A stretch of 42,848 nucleotides of DNA from CTSOIL-112 sp964293815 (GCA_964293815.1 CAXYYC010000024.1:1-42848); one strand, 5' to 3'. Positions 26,160-35,782 are shown, counted from the first letter of the stretch. Notes: a model not told the origin generated them from the letters alone. Numbers and translations are program-made.

Positions 26160-28775
26160 ATGAACACCAATTACCGCAAATCACTACCCAACAGCACCGT
26201 CGAGTTTTACGACGTACAAGCCGCCGTTGATGCCATCAAACCCGGTGCCTACGCCACACTGCCTTACACCAGCCGCGTGCTGGCCGAGCAATTGGTGCGC
26301 AAGGCCGATGAAAACGGTACCGATTCGGCCACGCTGACCGAATGGCTGAACCAATTGATCGAACGCAAACGCGACATGGATTTTCCGTGGTTCCCTGCGC
26401 GTGTGGTCTGCCACGACATTCTCGGCCAAACCGCGCTGGTTGATCTGGCCGGTCTGCGTGACGCGATTGCCGATCAAGGCGGCGATCCGGCCAAAGTCAA
26501 TCCCGTGGTGCAAACCCAACTCATCGTTGACCACTCTTTGGCCGTGGAATGCGGTGGCTTTGACCCCGACGCTTTCCAAAAAAACCGTGACATCGAAGAT
26601 CGCCGCAACGAAGACCGTTTCCACTTCATCGACTGGTGCGCCACCGCGTTTGAAAACGTGAACGTGATTCCGGCGGGCAACGGCATCATGCACCAAATCA
26701 ACCTCGAAAAAATGTCACCGGTGATCCAAAACCGCAACGGTGTGGCCTTCCCCGACACCTGCGTCGGTACTGACAGCCACACGCCGCACGTTGACGCTTT
26801 GGGCGTGATTGCGATTGGCGTGGGTGGTTTGGAGGCCGAAACCGTGATGCTTGGCCGTGCGTCGATGATGCGTTTGCCCGATATCGTTGGCGTGAAGCTG
26901 ACCGGCAAGCGTCAACCCGGCATCACCGCGACCGACATCGTGCTGGCATTGACCGAATTTTTGCGCAAAGAGCGCGTCGTCGGCGCCTACGTTGAGTTTT
27001 TCGGTGATGGCGCCGACAGCCTGTCGATTGGTGACCGCGCAACCATTTCCAATATGTGTCCTGAGTATGGCGCAACGGCGGCCATGTTCTACATCGACCA
27101 GCAAACCATTGATTATCTGAAATTAACCGGCCGCGAGCCGGAGCAAGTCGCGCTGGTTGAGCAATACGCCAAACAAACTGGCCTGTGGGCGGATGCACTG
27201 AAAACCGCCGAATACGAACGCGTGTTGACCTTTGATTTGTCCACCGTGGTGCGCAATATGGCGGGGCCTTCCAACCCGCACAAACGCTTGCCAACGTCTG
27301 ACTTGGCCGAACGCGGCATCGCTGTTGACTTAGACAAAGCCCAAGCACAAGAAGCCGATGGCCTGATGCCCGACGGCGCGGTCATCATCGCCGCGATTAC
27401 CTCGTGCACCAATACCTCAAACCCACGCAATGTGGTGGCCGCTGGCCTGCTCGCCAAACGCGCGAACGAGCTTGGTCTCGTGCGCAAACCGTGGGTAAAA
27501 ACCTCGTTCGCACCCGGCTCCAAAGTTGCCAAACTCTACCTCGAATCATCCGGATTGCTGCCTGAACTGGAACAACTCGGCTTCGGCATCGTCGCCTACG
27601 CCTGCACCACCTGTAACGGCATGAGCGGCGCGCTCGACCCGAAAATCCAACAAGAAATCATCGACCGCGATCTGTACGCCACCGCCGTATTGTCCGGCAA
27701 CCGCAACTTCGATGGGCGCATTCACCCGTATGCGAAACAAGCCTTCCTCGCCTCGCCGCCCTTAGTCGTGGCCTACGCGATTGCGGGCACCGTGCGTTTT
27801 GACATTGAAAAAGACGTTTTGGCCGTGGTGGATGGCAAAGAAATTCGTCTGCAAGACCTCTGGCCATCCGACGAAGAAATCGACGCGATTGTCGAACAAC
27901 ACGTCAAACCCGAGCAATTTAAGCAAATCTACATCCCGATGTTTGACCTCGGCACCGTCGAAAAAGCGCCAAGCCCGCTATACGACTGGCGTCCGATGTC
28001 CACCTACATCCGCCGTCCGCCGTATTGGGAAGGCGCACTCGCAGGCGAGCGCACGCTCAAAGGCATGCGCCCGCTGGCCGTATTGCCCGACAACATCACC
28101 ACCGACCACCTCTCACCGTCCAACGCCATCATGATGGACAGCGCGGCAGGTGAATATTTGCACAAAATGGGGCTGCCTGAAGAGGACTTCAACAGCTACG
28201 CCACCCATCGCGGCGATCACCTCACCGCGCAACGCGCTACCTTTGCCAATCCGAAACTGTTCAACGAAATGGTGAAAAACCCAGACGGCACGGTCAAACA
28301 AGGCTCGCTCGCCCGCGTCGAACCCGAAGGCCAAGTGATGCGCATGTGGGAAGCCATCGAAACCTATATGAACCGCAAACAACCGCTGATCATCATCGCC
28401 GGTGCCGACTACGGCCAAGGCTCCTCGCGCGACTGGGCGGCCAAAGGCGTGCGTTTAGCGGGGGTCGAAGCGATTGTGGCGGAAGGCTTCGAGCGCATTC
28501 ACCGCACCAACCTCGTCGGCATGGGCGTGTTGCCACTCGAATTCAAAGCCGGTGAAAACCGCCACACCTACGGTATCGACGGCACCGAAACTTTTGATGT
28601 GATCGGTGAACGCAAACCCCGCGCCGACCTCACCGTCGTGGTGCATCGTGCGAATGGCGAAACCGTGAACATCCCTGTCACTTGCCGCCTCGATACCGCT
28701 GAAGAAGTCAGCATCTACGAAGCAGGCGGTGTGTTGCAACGCTTCGCACAGGACTTTTTGGAAGGGAATGCGTAA
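26160..28775 (+). CDS. acnD: Fe/S-dependent 2-methylcitrate dehydratase AcnD
   Basis: Aconitase-family enzyme of the AcnD/PrpF variant of the 2-methylcitrate cycle, dehydrating 2-methylcitrate to a 2-methylaconitate isomer that PrpF then converts. 871 residues; [4Fe-4S] ligands Cys416 (SCTNTSNPRN), Cys482 and Cys485 (ACTTCNGMSG); C-terminal swivel domain with GSSRDWAAKG. It opens directly with the catalytic domains like AcnA/AcnD. The start is the ATG at 26160, with GAGGGA about 10 bases upstream; an in-frame TTG at 26142 is less likely. The presence of prpF nearby, and of no prpD in the window, supports AcnD over housekeeping aconitase A. Confidence 0.92.
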   Translation: MNTNYRKSLPNSTVEFYDVQAAVDAIKPGAYATLPYTSRVLAEQLVRKADENGTDSATLTEWLNQLIERKRDMDFPWFPARVVCHDILGQTALVDLAGLRDAIADQGGDPAKVNPVVQTQLIVDHSLAVECGGFDPDAFQKNRDIEDRRNEDRFHFIDWCATAFENVNVIPAGNGIMHQINLEKMSPVIQNRNGVAFPDTCVGTDSHTPHVDALGVIAIGVGGLEAETVMLGRASMMRLPDIVGVKLTGKRQPGITATDIVLALTEFLRKERVVGAYVEFFGDGADSLSIGDRATISNMCPEYGATAAMFYIDQQTIDYLKLTGREPEQVALVEQYAKQTGLWADALKTAEYERVLTFDLSTVVRNMAGPSNPHKRLPTSDLAERGIAVDLDKAQAQEADGLMPDGAVIIAAITSCTNTSNPRNVVAAGLLAKRANELGLVRKPWVKTSFAPGSKVAKLYLESSGLLPELEQLGFGIVAYACTTCNGMSGALDPKIQQEIIDRDLYATAVLSGNRNFDGRIHPYAKQAFLASPPLVVAYAIAGTVRFDIEKDVLAVVDGKEIRLQDLWPSDEEIDAIVEQHVKPEQFKQIYIPMFDLGTVEKAPSPLYDWRPMSTYIRRPPYWEGALAGERTLKGMRPLAVLPDNITTDHLSPSNAIMMDSAAGEYLHKMGLPEEDFNSYATHRGDHLTAQRATFANPKLFNEMVKNPDGTVKQGSLARVEPEGQVMRMWEAIETYMNRKQPLIIIAGADYGQGSSRDWAAKGVRLAGVEAIVAEGFERIHRTNLVGMGVLPLEFKAGENRHTYGIDGTETFDVIGERKPRADLTVVVHRANGETVNIPVTCRLDTAEEVSIYEAGGVLQRFAQDFLEGNA

Positions 28776-28783
28776 AACCATCG

Positions 28784-28809
28784 CCCCAAAGTGTCAACCT
28801 ACTTTGGGG
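28784..28809 (+). terminator. Hairpin directly after acnD
   Basis: CCCCAAAGT (28784-28792) and ACTTTGGGG (28801-28809), a 9-bp perfect stem with an 8-base loop. No T tract follows, so it may stabilise the 3' end ahead of the stronger terminator. Confidence 0.4.
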
Positions 28810-28815
28810 TAACGC

Positions 28816-28848
28816 AAAAAAACAACGGACTGCATCGCAGTCCGTTTT
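28816..28848. terminator. Bidirectional terminator between acnD and the glycosylase gene
   Basis: AACGGACTGC (28824-28833), ATC, GCAGTCCGTT (28837-28846), flanked by seven A on the left and TTTT at the right end. It serves both converging genes; on the minus strand a run of seven T follows closely. Confidence 0.85.
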
Positions 28849-28856
28849 CCATTCGG

Positions 28857-29381
28857 TCATTGACCATCAGATGATGGCAACGCATTCAGCTGAATACCTC
28901 GCCATTTTGCTAATTTCTCCTCAAATCGCATCCGCGCATTGGCCGGACTGGTACTGGGCAAAGTGATCACATTGAGCGCTCGGGGCAATTGTTTGGCAAT
29001 GTGGCGTTTGAACAATGCGCTTGCGCTGCCACCATTAAGGTAAATGCTGTGCACGCTGGGAAAAGTATTGAGCAAGCCAATAATATCATTCGGTACGACA
29101 CTATCCGGCTCAATCGTACTGTCCAAGCTGCCCTCGCGCCGCGCACTGGCGATCACGTCCCACAAAGCGATTCGATGCTGTTTCAATAATTCAATTCGCT
29201 GCGCATAAGTCAAACTTTGACCTTGCGCAAACAACGCTTCCATGATGCACCAAAAAGCGTTGTGCGGATGCGCGTAGTATTGCTGTTGCCCCACCGACGC
29301 AACGCTGGGTAAACTGCCCAAAATCAATATCTGCGGCTCATCCGGTAAGATGCAGTTAAAGCTATGTGTTCTCTGGCTCAT
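28857..29381 (-). CDS. Hypoxanthine-DNA glycosylase (uracil-DNA glycosylase superfamily, family 6)
   Basis: DNA repair enzyme of the UDG superfamily that removes deaminated bases, chiefly hypoxanthine, in the HDG branch. 174 residues; GSLPSVAS (22-29) and YYAHPHNAFW (35-44) form the first active-site motif, with the Asn of HNAFW typical of HDG/Mug-like enzymes, and LPSTSPAN near the C-terminus forms the second. The protein is soluble and single-domain. It sits alone on the minus strand between acnD and prpF, diverging from prpF with a 110-bp gap, and has no evident link to propionate metabolism. Confidence 0.85.
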   Translation of the reverse strand: MSQRTHSFNCILPDEPQILILGSLPSVASVGQQQYYAHPHNAFWCIMEALFAQGQSLTYAQRIELLKQHRIALWDVIASARREGSLDSTIEPDSVVPNDIIGLLNTFPSVHSIYLNGGSASALFKRHIAKQLPRALNVITLPSTSPANARMRFEEKLAKWRGIQLNALPSSDGQ

Positions 29382-29491
29382 GATAAAAGGGCATCCGACT
29401 GAATTGAGGTATGATGGGGAATCATGCCATTGTAGGTTAATCGTAAGCGATTTGGGCTACTATAGCGCATCATTATTTCACGGAGGTCATC

Positions 29492-30694
29492 ATGTCAAAT
29501 GTTCCTACTGCTTTCCCCGCTCAAGTCAAAATCCCCGCCACTTATATCCGTGGCGGCACCTCGAAAGGTGTGTTTTTCCGTTTGCAGGATTTGCCTGAAT
29601 CATGCCAAGTGCCCGGCAAAGCACGCGATCAGTTATTCATGCGCGTGATTGGCAGCCCCGATCCGTATGCGGCGCACATTGACGGCATGGGCGGTGCGAC
29701 GTCGAGCACGTCCAAATGCGTGATTTTGTCGAAATCGGATGTACCCGATCACGACGTGAATTATTTATATGGTCAGATTTCGATTGACAAGCCATTTGTC
29801 GATTGGTCGGGCAATTGTGGCAATCTATCCACCGCCGCCGGTGCGTTTGCGATTCACGCGGGCTTGGTGGATCCGGCGCGCATTCCCGCAAACGGCGTGG
29901 CCGTGGTGCGCATTTGGCAAGCAAATATTCAAAAAACCATCATCGCGCACGTCCCTGTGACCAATGGTCAGGCGCAGGAAACGGGCGATTTTGAGCTGGA
30001 CGGCGTGACCTTCCCTGCGGCGGAAATCGTGTTGGAGTTCATGGATCCGTCGGATGATTCAGAAGACGGCGGTTCGATGTTCCCGACCGGCAATTTGGTG
30101 GATGATTTGGACGTGCCGGGCATAGGCACACTGAAAGCGACGATGATCAGCGCGGGTATTCCGACGGTGTTTGTCAACGCGGCGGACATTGGCTATACGG
30201 GTACGGAATTGCGCGAGGACATCAACTCCGACCCTGAAAAATTGAAATTCTTTGAGGCGATTCGCGTCGCGGGCGCATTGCGCATGGGCTTGATTAAAAC
30301 CCCTGAAGAAGCCGCCACCCGCCAGCACACGCCGAAAATCGCCTTCGTCGCACCACCGACCACCTACACCGCCTCCAGCGGCAAAACCATCGCGGCAGGC
30401 GACGTGGATTTACTCGTGCGCGCCTTGTCGATGGGCAAACTGCACCACGCGATGATGGGCACATGCGCGGTGGCGATTGGCACGGCGGCGGCGGTACCGG
30501 GCACTTTGGTGAATCTGGCGGCGGGCGGTGGTGAGCGCACGGCGGTGCGTTTCGGCCATCCGTCCGGCACACTGCGCGTCGGCGCAGAGGCGAAGCAAGT
30601 CAATGGCGAATGGACGGTGACCAAAGCGATTATGAGCCGTTCTGCCCGCATCATTATGGAAGGCTGGGTGCGTGTACCTAGCGATAGTTTTTAA
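29492..30694 (+). CDS. prpF: 2-methylaconitate cis-trans isomerase PrpF
   Basis: Isomerises the 2-methylaconitate made by AcnD so that aconitase can hydrate it to 2-methylisocitrate. 400 residues with YIRGGTSKGVFFR near the N-terminus, SGNCGNLSTAAGAFA in the first lobe and HHAMMGTCAVAIGTAAAVPG in the second, the duplicated diaminopimelate-epimerase-like fold. CGGAGG precedes the ATG. It is normally next to acnD in one operon; here the glycosylase gene on the other strand and a bidirectional terminator separate them, so prpF must have its own promoter (29382-29491). Confidence 0.94.
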   Translation: MSNVPTAFPAQVKIPATYIRGGTSKGVFFRLQDLPESCQVPGKARDQLFMRVIGSPDPYAAHIDGMGGATSSTSKCVILSKSDVPDHDVNYLYGQISIDKPFVDWSGNCGNLSTAAGAFAIHAGLVDPARIPANGVAVVRIWQANIQKTIIAHVPVTNGQAQETGDFELDGVTFPAAEIVLEFMDPSDDSEDGGSMFPTGNLVDDLDVPGIGTLKATMISAGIPTVFVNAADIGYTGTELREDINSDPEKLKFFEAIRVAGALRMGLIKTPEEAATRQHTPKIAFVAPPTTYTASSGKTIAAGDVDLLVRALSMGKLHHAMMGTCAVAIGTAAAVPGTLVNLAAGGGERTAVRFGHPSGTLRVGAEAKQVNGEWTVTKAIMSRSARIIMEGWVRVPSDSF

Positions 30695-30717
30695 GCGATA
30701 TTTAAGCAGCAAATAAA

Positions 30718-30742
30718 AAAGCGTGGCACTTAGCCACGCTTT
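30718..30742. terminator. Bidirectional terminator between prpF and the fru operon
   Basis: AAAGCGTGGC (30718-30727), loop of five, GCCACGCTTT (30733-30742), with six A before and TTTT at the end. Stops prpF on the plus strand and the EIIC gene on the minus strand. Confidence 0.9.
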
Positions 30743-30763
30743 TGCTTGAAATCCACCGCTTAC

Positions 30764-31837
30764 TCATGCATCTTCTTGCGCAATCGGCTTTTTCAGCACA
30801 AACAACATCGCCGCAGTTACCACCGTACCGATCAAGATCGCACCAATGTAGGGCAGTAAATTATCCACCGCATTCGGAATTGGTAATACGAAAATACCAC
30901 CGTGCGGCACATGCAATTTCGCACCAAACACCATCGACAGCGCACCAGCGACAGCAGAGCCGACCATCAGCGATGGAATGACGCGAATCGGGTCACGCGC
31001 GGCAAACGGAATCGCGCCTTCGGTGACGAATGCGATACCCAGTACAGCGGCGGCGCTACCGGCTTTGCGTTCTTCTTCCGAAAAACGGTTTTTGAACAAA
31101 TACGAGGCCAATGCCAAACCCAACGGCGGGGTCATACCCGCAGCCATCACAGCCGCCATCGGCGCGTAGACTTGACTGGCAAGCAAACCCACGGCGAAGG
31201 TATACGCCGCTTTATTCACAGGACCACCCATATCGAACGCCATCATCGCGCCGAGAATCAAGCCGAGCACCAAGGCGCTGGAGGTTTGCATACTGGTCAG
31301 CCACGCGGTCATGGCTTTGAGCAAACCAGACACCGGCACGCCAACGACGTAAAACATAATCAAACCGACCACCAGCGTACTGACCAGCGGCAGAATCAGC
31401 ACCGGTTTCAACCCCGCCAAATTACGCGGTAGCTTAATCGCACCGTTGAGCCATTTGGTGAAATAACCGGCCAAAAAGCCTGAGATAATCCCGCCCAAAA
31501 AGCCAGAGCCGGTAATGCCCGCCAAAATCCCACCGATCATACCCGGCGTCAAACCCGGACGATCAGCAATCGAGTAGGCGATAAAGCCGGACAATACGGC
31601 CACCATCAGGCCAAAACCACCTTTTGCACCGATGGTGAACACATTTGCCCAGAACGTCGTCCATGCGGTCGGCTCCATCTTTGTGCCATCCAGCGCCATT
31701 GCCGGATCGTAAGCATAAATCCCGCGCGCGGCAAAGCCAATAGCGATTAACAACCCACCCGCGACCACAAACGGAAGCATATACGATACCCCCGTCATCA
31801 GATGCTTATACGCACCTTTTAATCCTTCTGCTGCCAT
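30764..31837 (-). CDS. Fructose PTS permease, EIIC component (separate FruA C-domain)
   Basis: Polytopic inner-membrane sugar channel, 357 residues, with about eight or nine hydrophobic segments and the fructose-family EIIC signatures GGLLIAIGF, GSGFLGGIISGFLAGYF, MMAFDMGGPVNKAAY and FVTEGAIPFAARDP (the conserved GPxNK and sugar-binding Glu regions). In most bacteria this domain is fused to EIIB as FruA; here EIIB is a separate 100-residue protein encoded just upstream. AAGGAG before its ATG shows a true independent start. Last gene of fruB-fruK-EIIB-EIIC. Confidence 0.92.
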   Translation of the reverse strand: MAAEGLKGAYKHLMTGVSYMLPFVVAGGLLIAIGFAARGIYAYDPAMALDGTKMEPTAWTTFWANVFTIGAKGGFGLMVAVLSGFIAYSIADRPGLTPGMIGGILAGITGSGFLGGIISGFLAGYFTKWLNGAIKLPRNLAGLKPVLILPLVSTLVVGLIMFYVVGVPVSGLLKAMTAWLTSMQTSSALVLGLILGAMMAFDMGGPVNKAAYTFAVGLLASQVYAPMAAVMAAGMTPPLGLALASYLFKNRFSEEERKAGSAAAVLGIAFVTEGAIPFAARDPIRVIPSLMVGSAVAGALSMVFGAKLHVPHGGIFVLPIPNAVDNLLPYIGAILIGTVVTAAMLFVLKKPIAQEDA

Positions 31838-31874
31838 GTTGATCTCCTTAATAAGATGAACCTTGCCCGAACAC

Positions 31875-32177
31875 TCACGAAGCCAAAGCCGTGGTAATCA
31901 AGCCTGCGCCGTCTTTAATTGCGGCTTTACTGCCAGTTGAGTACACTTTTTTACCGCCAAAACGGCTCAAATCGACATTGGTATCCGCAGCGATAATCAC
32001 CACGTCTGCCGCTTCGATGTCGCTCGCGCTCAATTGATTTTCCACACCGACGGAACCCTGAGTTTCCACCTTGATTTTGTGACCGAGTTTTTTCGCTCCC
32101 GATTCCAAACCCTCTGCGGCCATATAAGTATGTGCAATACCGGTAGGACAAGAGGTAATCGCAACGATGTTTGCCAT
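31875..32177 (-). CDS. Fructose PTS EIIB component (stand-alone)
   Basis: 100-residue cytoplasmic phosphocarrier. The phosphorylated cysteine is Cys10 in ITSCPTGIAHTYMAAEGL, the classic fructose-type EIIB loop, and the domain is complete. AAAGGAG lies before the ATG. It receives phosphate from EIIA of FruB and passes it to fructose entering through the EIIC protein encoded 37 bp downstream. In E. coli and Pseudomonas FruA this domain is fused to EIIC, sometimes with a second EIIB-like domain; here only one EIIB exists and it is free. Confidence 0.92.
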   Translation of the reverse strand: MANIVAITSCPTGIAHTYMAAEGLESGAKKLGHKIKVETQGSVGVENQLSASDIEAADVVIIAADTNVDLSRFGGKKVYSTGSKAAIKDGAGLITTALAS

Positions 32178-32270
32178 GATGTTTCTCCTTTGAAAAAACG
32201 TTGATACAACGTTGATAATAATTCGTTCAATTTCGATCAGCCGATGAACGGACGGATCAGTTGGTACAAC

Positions 32271-33257
32271 TCAAATCAGCGGCTGAATCACAACCTGCGC
32301 CTGCCACTGCTCCAGCACATCTTTGGGTGGTAAATCGCGCACAAAATTGGTGATGGCGCTCAATGAAAAGGCGGTACCCAAGCTGGCGCATTCGCCCAAC
32401 GGCAGATTTTGGCAAAAGCCCGCGACCATACCCGCGACCATTGCATCACCTGCACCCACCGTGGATTTAATATCAACCTGCGGCGGCCGCGCAATCAATG
32501 CTTCATCAGCACGGACAAACATCGCACCATCACCGCCCATCGAGACCACCACCAACTGCGTGTGCTCGTTGAGCAAGGCGCGCGCACTTGCCAAGACCTG
32601 CGCCGTACCACTCAGCGGTTTCCCCACCAATTCGCTCAACTCATCAATATTCGGCTTAATCACATCCGGCCCAGCACGCAAACCCAAGCGCAATGCTTCA
32701 CCACTGCTATCCAGAATCACTCGGCAGTTTTTGGCTTTGAGCTGTGTCACCATCTGTGCGTACAAATCCGTCGGCAAGCTGTCTTGCAAACGACCGCCGA
32801 GGATAAACCACTCACATTGCTCGGCCATCTCATCCAGCGTTTTGAGTAGCGCCTGAACGTCTGCATCATTCGGCTTCACACCAGCGGCATTGATGTCGCT
32901 GGTTTGCTGCTCGGCCACATCGATGATTTTCACATTGACGCGGGTTTCACCTGCGGTACGAATAAAGCGGTCATCAATGCCTTTGCGGCTAAATGTTTGC
33001 TCAAACAGTGCGGTATTTTGTTCACCCAAAAATCCTGTCACCGCCACTGGCACACCATAATCAGCCAAACGCAAAGCGACGTTCACACCTTTACCACCTG
33101 CATCAAAACGCATGTGGTGGCAGCGGTTTACTTTCCCCAAAACAAAGTGATCCAATGTCACGGTTTGATCAATCGCCGGATTGGTGGTCAGCGTACCGAC
33201 GCGCCCTGTGCGCTGAATTGGTTGAAGTGGATTGGATTGGTTTAAGATTGGATTCAT
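32271..33257 (-). CDS. fruK: 1-phosphofructokinase
   Basis: PfkB-family kinase that phosphorylates fructose 1-phosphate from the PTS to fructose 1,6-bisphosphate. 328 residues with GGKGVNVA (54-61) and the anion-hole/catalytic motif TVGAGD with Asp271. Its ATG overlaps the fruB stop (ATGA), so it is coupled to fruB. It has about 15 more N-terminal residues (Asn/Pro/Gln-rich) than usual before the first strand GTLTTNPAID; the overlap supports this start. Confidence 0.95.
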   Translation of the reverse strand: MNPILNQSNPLQPIQRTGRVGTLTTNPAIDQTVTLDHFVLGKVNRCHHMRFDAGGKGVNVALRLADYGVPVAVTGFLGEQNTALFEQTFSRKGIDDRFIRTAGETRVNVKIIDVAEQQTSDINAAGVKPNDADVQALLKTLDEMAEQCEWFILGGRLQDSLPTDLYAQMVTQLKAKNCRVILDSSGEALRLGLRAGPDVIKPNIDELSELVGKPLSGTAQVLASARALLNEHTQLVVVSMGGDGAMFVRADEALIARPPQVDIKSTVGAGDAMVAGMVAGFCQNLPLGECASLGTAFSLSAITNFVRDLPPKDVLEQWQAQVVIQPLI

Positions 33258-35725
33258 AATGCACGCACCTCATCGGCTGTTCGACAGGCCAAGGCTTTTT
33301 GTGCCAAGGCATGTAAGTCACTCAACGCCACTCGACGCAATTGCGCCTTGATGGTCGGAATCGTCGGCACGGTGATGCTCAGTTCGGTCACACCCAAGCC
33401 GGCCAAAATCTCCGCGCCACGCACATCGCTGGCCGCACCGCCACACACGCCGACCCATTTGCCTTCGGCCTTAGCCGCGCGCACGGTCATATCGATCATG
33501 CGCAGCACCGCTGGATTGAGCGCATCGGCTTGTTTGGCCAACTGCGGGTGTACGCGATCCATCGCCAAGGTGTATTGCGTCAAATCGTTCGTACCAATTG
33601 AGAAGAAGTCCACCAATTTGGCAAACTGATCGGCCATCACCGCCGTGGACGGTACTTCTACCATAATGCCCAATTCGATTTTCGGCGCGTTCAGCTCGGC
33701 GCGAATGGCTTCGCATTGGGCAATGACCTGTTCAATCTCAGAAACCGTGCTAATCATTGGGAACATCACGCGGATATTGCCCACGTCTTTGGCCGCGCGG
33801 TAAATCGCACGCAACTGCGGCTCGAACAAATCTGGCCGCGCCATGCACAGACGAATCCCACGAATCCCGAGGAAGGAGTTATCTTCTTTGGGTAGATTCA
33901 GATGCGGCACTTGCTTGTCACCGCCAATATCCAAGGTGCGGATGGTCAACGGACGGCCTTTGAGTGCCTTGGCCATATCGCAGTACACCTGATATTGCTC
34001 GTCTTCGCTCGGCGTTTCGCCCGATTCGAGGAACAAAAATTCGGTGCGCATCAAGCCCACGCCCTCGGCGCCGTATTCCACCGCCTGCTCGGCATCGGCC
34101 ACGCGGTTCACATTGGCAAACACCTCTATGTGCTGACCATCGCTGGTCACCGCCGCTGTCAAACGCTCGGCAAAATCGATGTTCAATTGACGCTCAACTT
34201 CTTCGTGCAAGGCTTGTGCACTGGCAATTTCTGCCTGCGTCGGTTTCAAATACAGCGCGCCATTAAAACCATCCAAAATACACGGCGTGCGCGGCGCAAT
34301 GTCTAAAATTGCATCACCTGCGGCGACAATCGCCGGAATCCCCATCGCCCGTGCAATAATCGCCGTATGCGAGGTCGGGCCACCTTTGGCGGTGATAAAG
34401 CCCAGAATCATATCGGGATCGAGGTTCGCGGTATCAGACGGCGTTAAATCATCGGCCACGAGCACAGACGGCTCTTGCGCATTCATCAACGGTTCGTTAT
34501 CAATATGCAGCAACTGACGCAAAACCCGTTGTGCCACGTCGCTCAAATCCACTGCGCGCGCGGCGAGTACGGCATCATCCAGTTTGGTAATCTGTGCAAT
34601 GCGGCTGTCAATGACATGTTGCCACGCCCACGCGGCGCTGTGCTTTTGTTCAATCAAGACTTTGGTGCTGTCAATTAATTCGTCGTCTTGCAAAAATTCT
34701 GCATGTGCGAGGAAAATCGCCGCTTGCTTTGAGCCGAGGCGATTTTTCACCTCTTGATAATTGTTTTGTAAAGCTTGATGAGCACTCACCACTGCGGCGT
34801 CAAACGCGATTAATTCAGACGTTGCGTCAGATGCCACATCCTCCACCACGATTTTTTTCGCGGTGTGCTGAGTGATCGGGCCGTACACAATGCCGTCGGA
34901 TGCGGCAACACCGCTGGCAAACGCCGCTGTGCTCTCGGCTTTCCACAGCAAGCGCTCACGATCAAGCACCACGGCTGGCGCTTCCTCATGCTCGTCGCCC
35001 TCACCCAAGCCGCTTTCAATCGCTGATTTCAATTCCGCTAAGGCTTGTTCCGCATCCACACCTTGTGCAGAAACCTTGATCTGCGCACCGTTGACCACAC
35101 CCAGTTGCAATAATTTCACCAAACTTTTCGCGTCGGCAATTTCTTCACCAAAGCGCAGACGAATGCTGGATTGAAATTTTTTCGCCAAGCTGACCAATTC
35201 GGTCGCTGGCCGTGCGTGTAAACCAGTCGGATTAAGAATTGTGGTTTCAAATGCGAGCGGATAATCGGATAGCGAAGCCGCCGGCGCTGGCTCTGGCCGC
35301 GCACCGGTCAATGCCTCAATGATGTCCGCCGGATTGCTCGTCTGCGCCAGCCGCTGCGCCTCCTCCTCATCGGAGACCACGCGCGTGAGTTTGCGCAAAA
35401 TGTCTAAATGTTCGTTGGATTTGGCCGCGATACCGACCAGCAGATAAACGGTGTCCTCATCATTCCATTGAACACCTTCAGGGATTTGCAGCACCGAAAT
35501 ACCGGTGTTTAAAATGAATTCGCGATTCTCCGGCATCCCGTGCGGAATCGCAATGCCGTTGCACAGATAGGTATTGGCCACCTGCTCCCGCGCAAACATG
35601 CTCTCGATATACCGTGGATCAATATTGCCCGAGTCCACCAATAACCGCGCCACCTGCTCAATCGCATCATGCTTATTTTGCGCTTTAGCGTTCAGACGCA
35701 CCTGATTCAGATTCAATGCCAACAT
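33254..35725 (-). CDS. fruB: Multiphosphoryl transfer protein FruB (EIIA-Fru, HPr, EI)
   Basis: A fusion giving the fructose PTS its own phosphorelay from PEP. 823 residues: EIIA-Fru (about 1-140, His62 in AIPHGMPENR), HPr (about 157-245, His170 in NPTGLHARPATE, with Ser201 at the place of the regulatory HPr serine), and EI (about 268-823, His453 in GGPTSHTAII, plus the PEP-binding MRTEFLF and GTNDLTQYTLAMDR). I chose ATG 35725 because GGAGGTGGG lies directly before it; the ATG four codons upstream (35737) is itself followed by this site and lacks one. Order EIIA-HPr-EI resembles that of Pseudomonas and Xanthomonas FruB. First gene of the operon. Confidence 0.95.
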   Translation of the reverse strand: MLALNLNQVRLNAKAQNKHDAIEQVARLLVDSGNIDPRYIESMFAREQVANTYLCNGIAIPHGMPENREFILNTGISVLQIPEGVQWNDEDTVYLLVGIAAKSNEHLDILRKLTRVVSDEEEAQRLAQTSNPADIIEALTGARPEPAPAASLSDYPLAFETTILNPTGLHARPATELVSLAKKFQSSIRLRFGEEIADAKSLVKLLQLGVVNGAQIKVSAQGVDAEQALAELKSAIESGLGEGDEHEEAPAVVLDRERLLWKAESTAAFASGVAASDGIVYGPITQHTAKKIVVEDVASDATSELIAFDAAVVSAHQALQNNYQEVKNRLGSKQAAIFLAHAEFLQDDELIDSTKVLIEQKHSAAWAWQHVIDSRIAQITKLDDAVLAARAVDLSDVAQRVLRQLLHIDNEPLMNAQEPSVLVADDLTPSDTANLDPDMILGFITAKGGPTSHTAIIARAMGIPAIVAAGDAILDIAPRTPCILDGFNGALYLKPTQAEIASAQALHEEVERQLNIDFAERLTAAVTSDGQHIEVFANVNRVADAEQAVEYGAEGVGLMRTEFLFLESGETPSEDEQYQVYCDMAKALKGRPLTIRTLDIGGDKQVPHLNLPKEDNSFLGIRGIRLCMARPDLFEPQLRAIYRAAKDVGNIRVMFPMISTVSEIEQVIAQCEAIRAELNAPKIELGIMVEVPSTAVMADQFAKLVDFFSIGTNDLTQYTLAMDRVHPQLAKQADALNPAVLRMIDMTVRAAKAEGKWVGVCGGAASDVRGAEILAGLGVTELSITVPTIPTIKAQLRRVALSDLHALAQKALACRTADEVRAL

Positions 35726-35782
35726 ACCCACCTCCATTATTGTGACCGGTATGAACCACCATTTCTCCTACTGCATGAGAAA

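Noticed and set aside
26184..28781. Several minus-strand open frames of 60-170 codons opposite acnD
   Set aside because: Shadow frames from GC-biased codon use; no starts with ribosome sites and no recognisable domains.
31838..31874. Frameshift splitting a fused FruA into EIIB and EIIC
   Set aside because: EIIB is a complete 100-residue domain with its own stop, and EIIC has its own AAGGAG and ATG.
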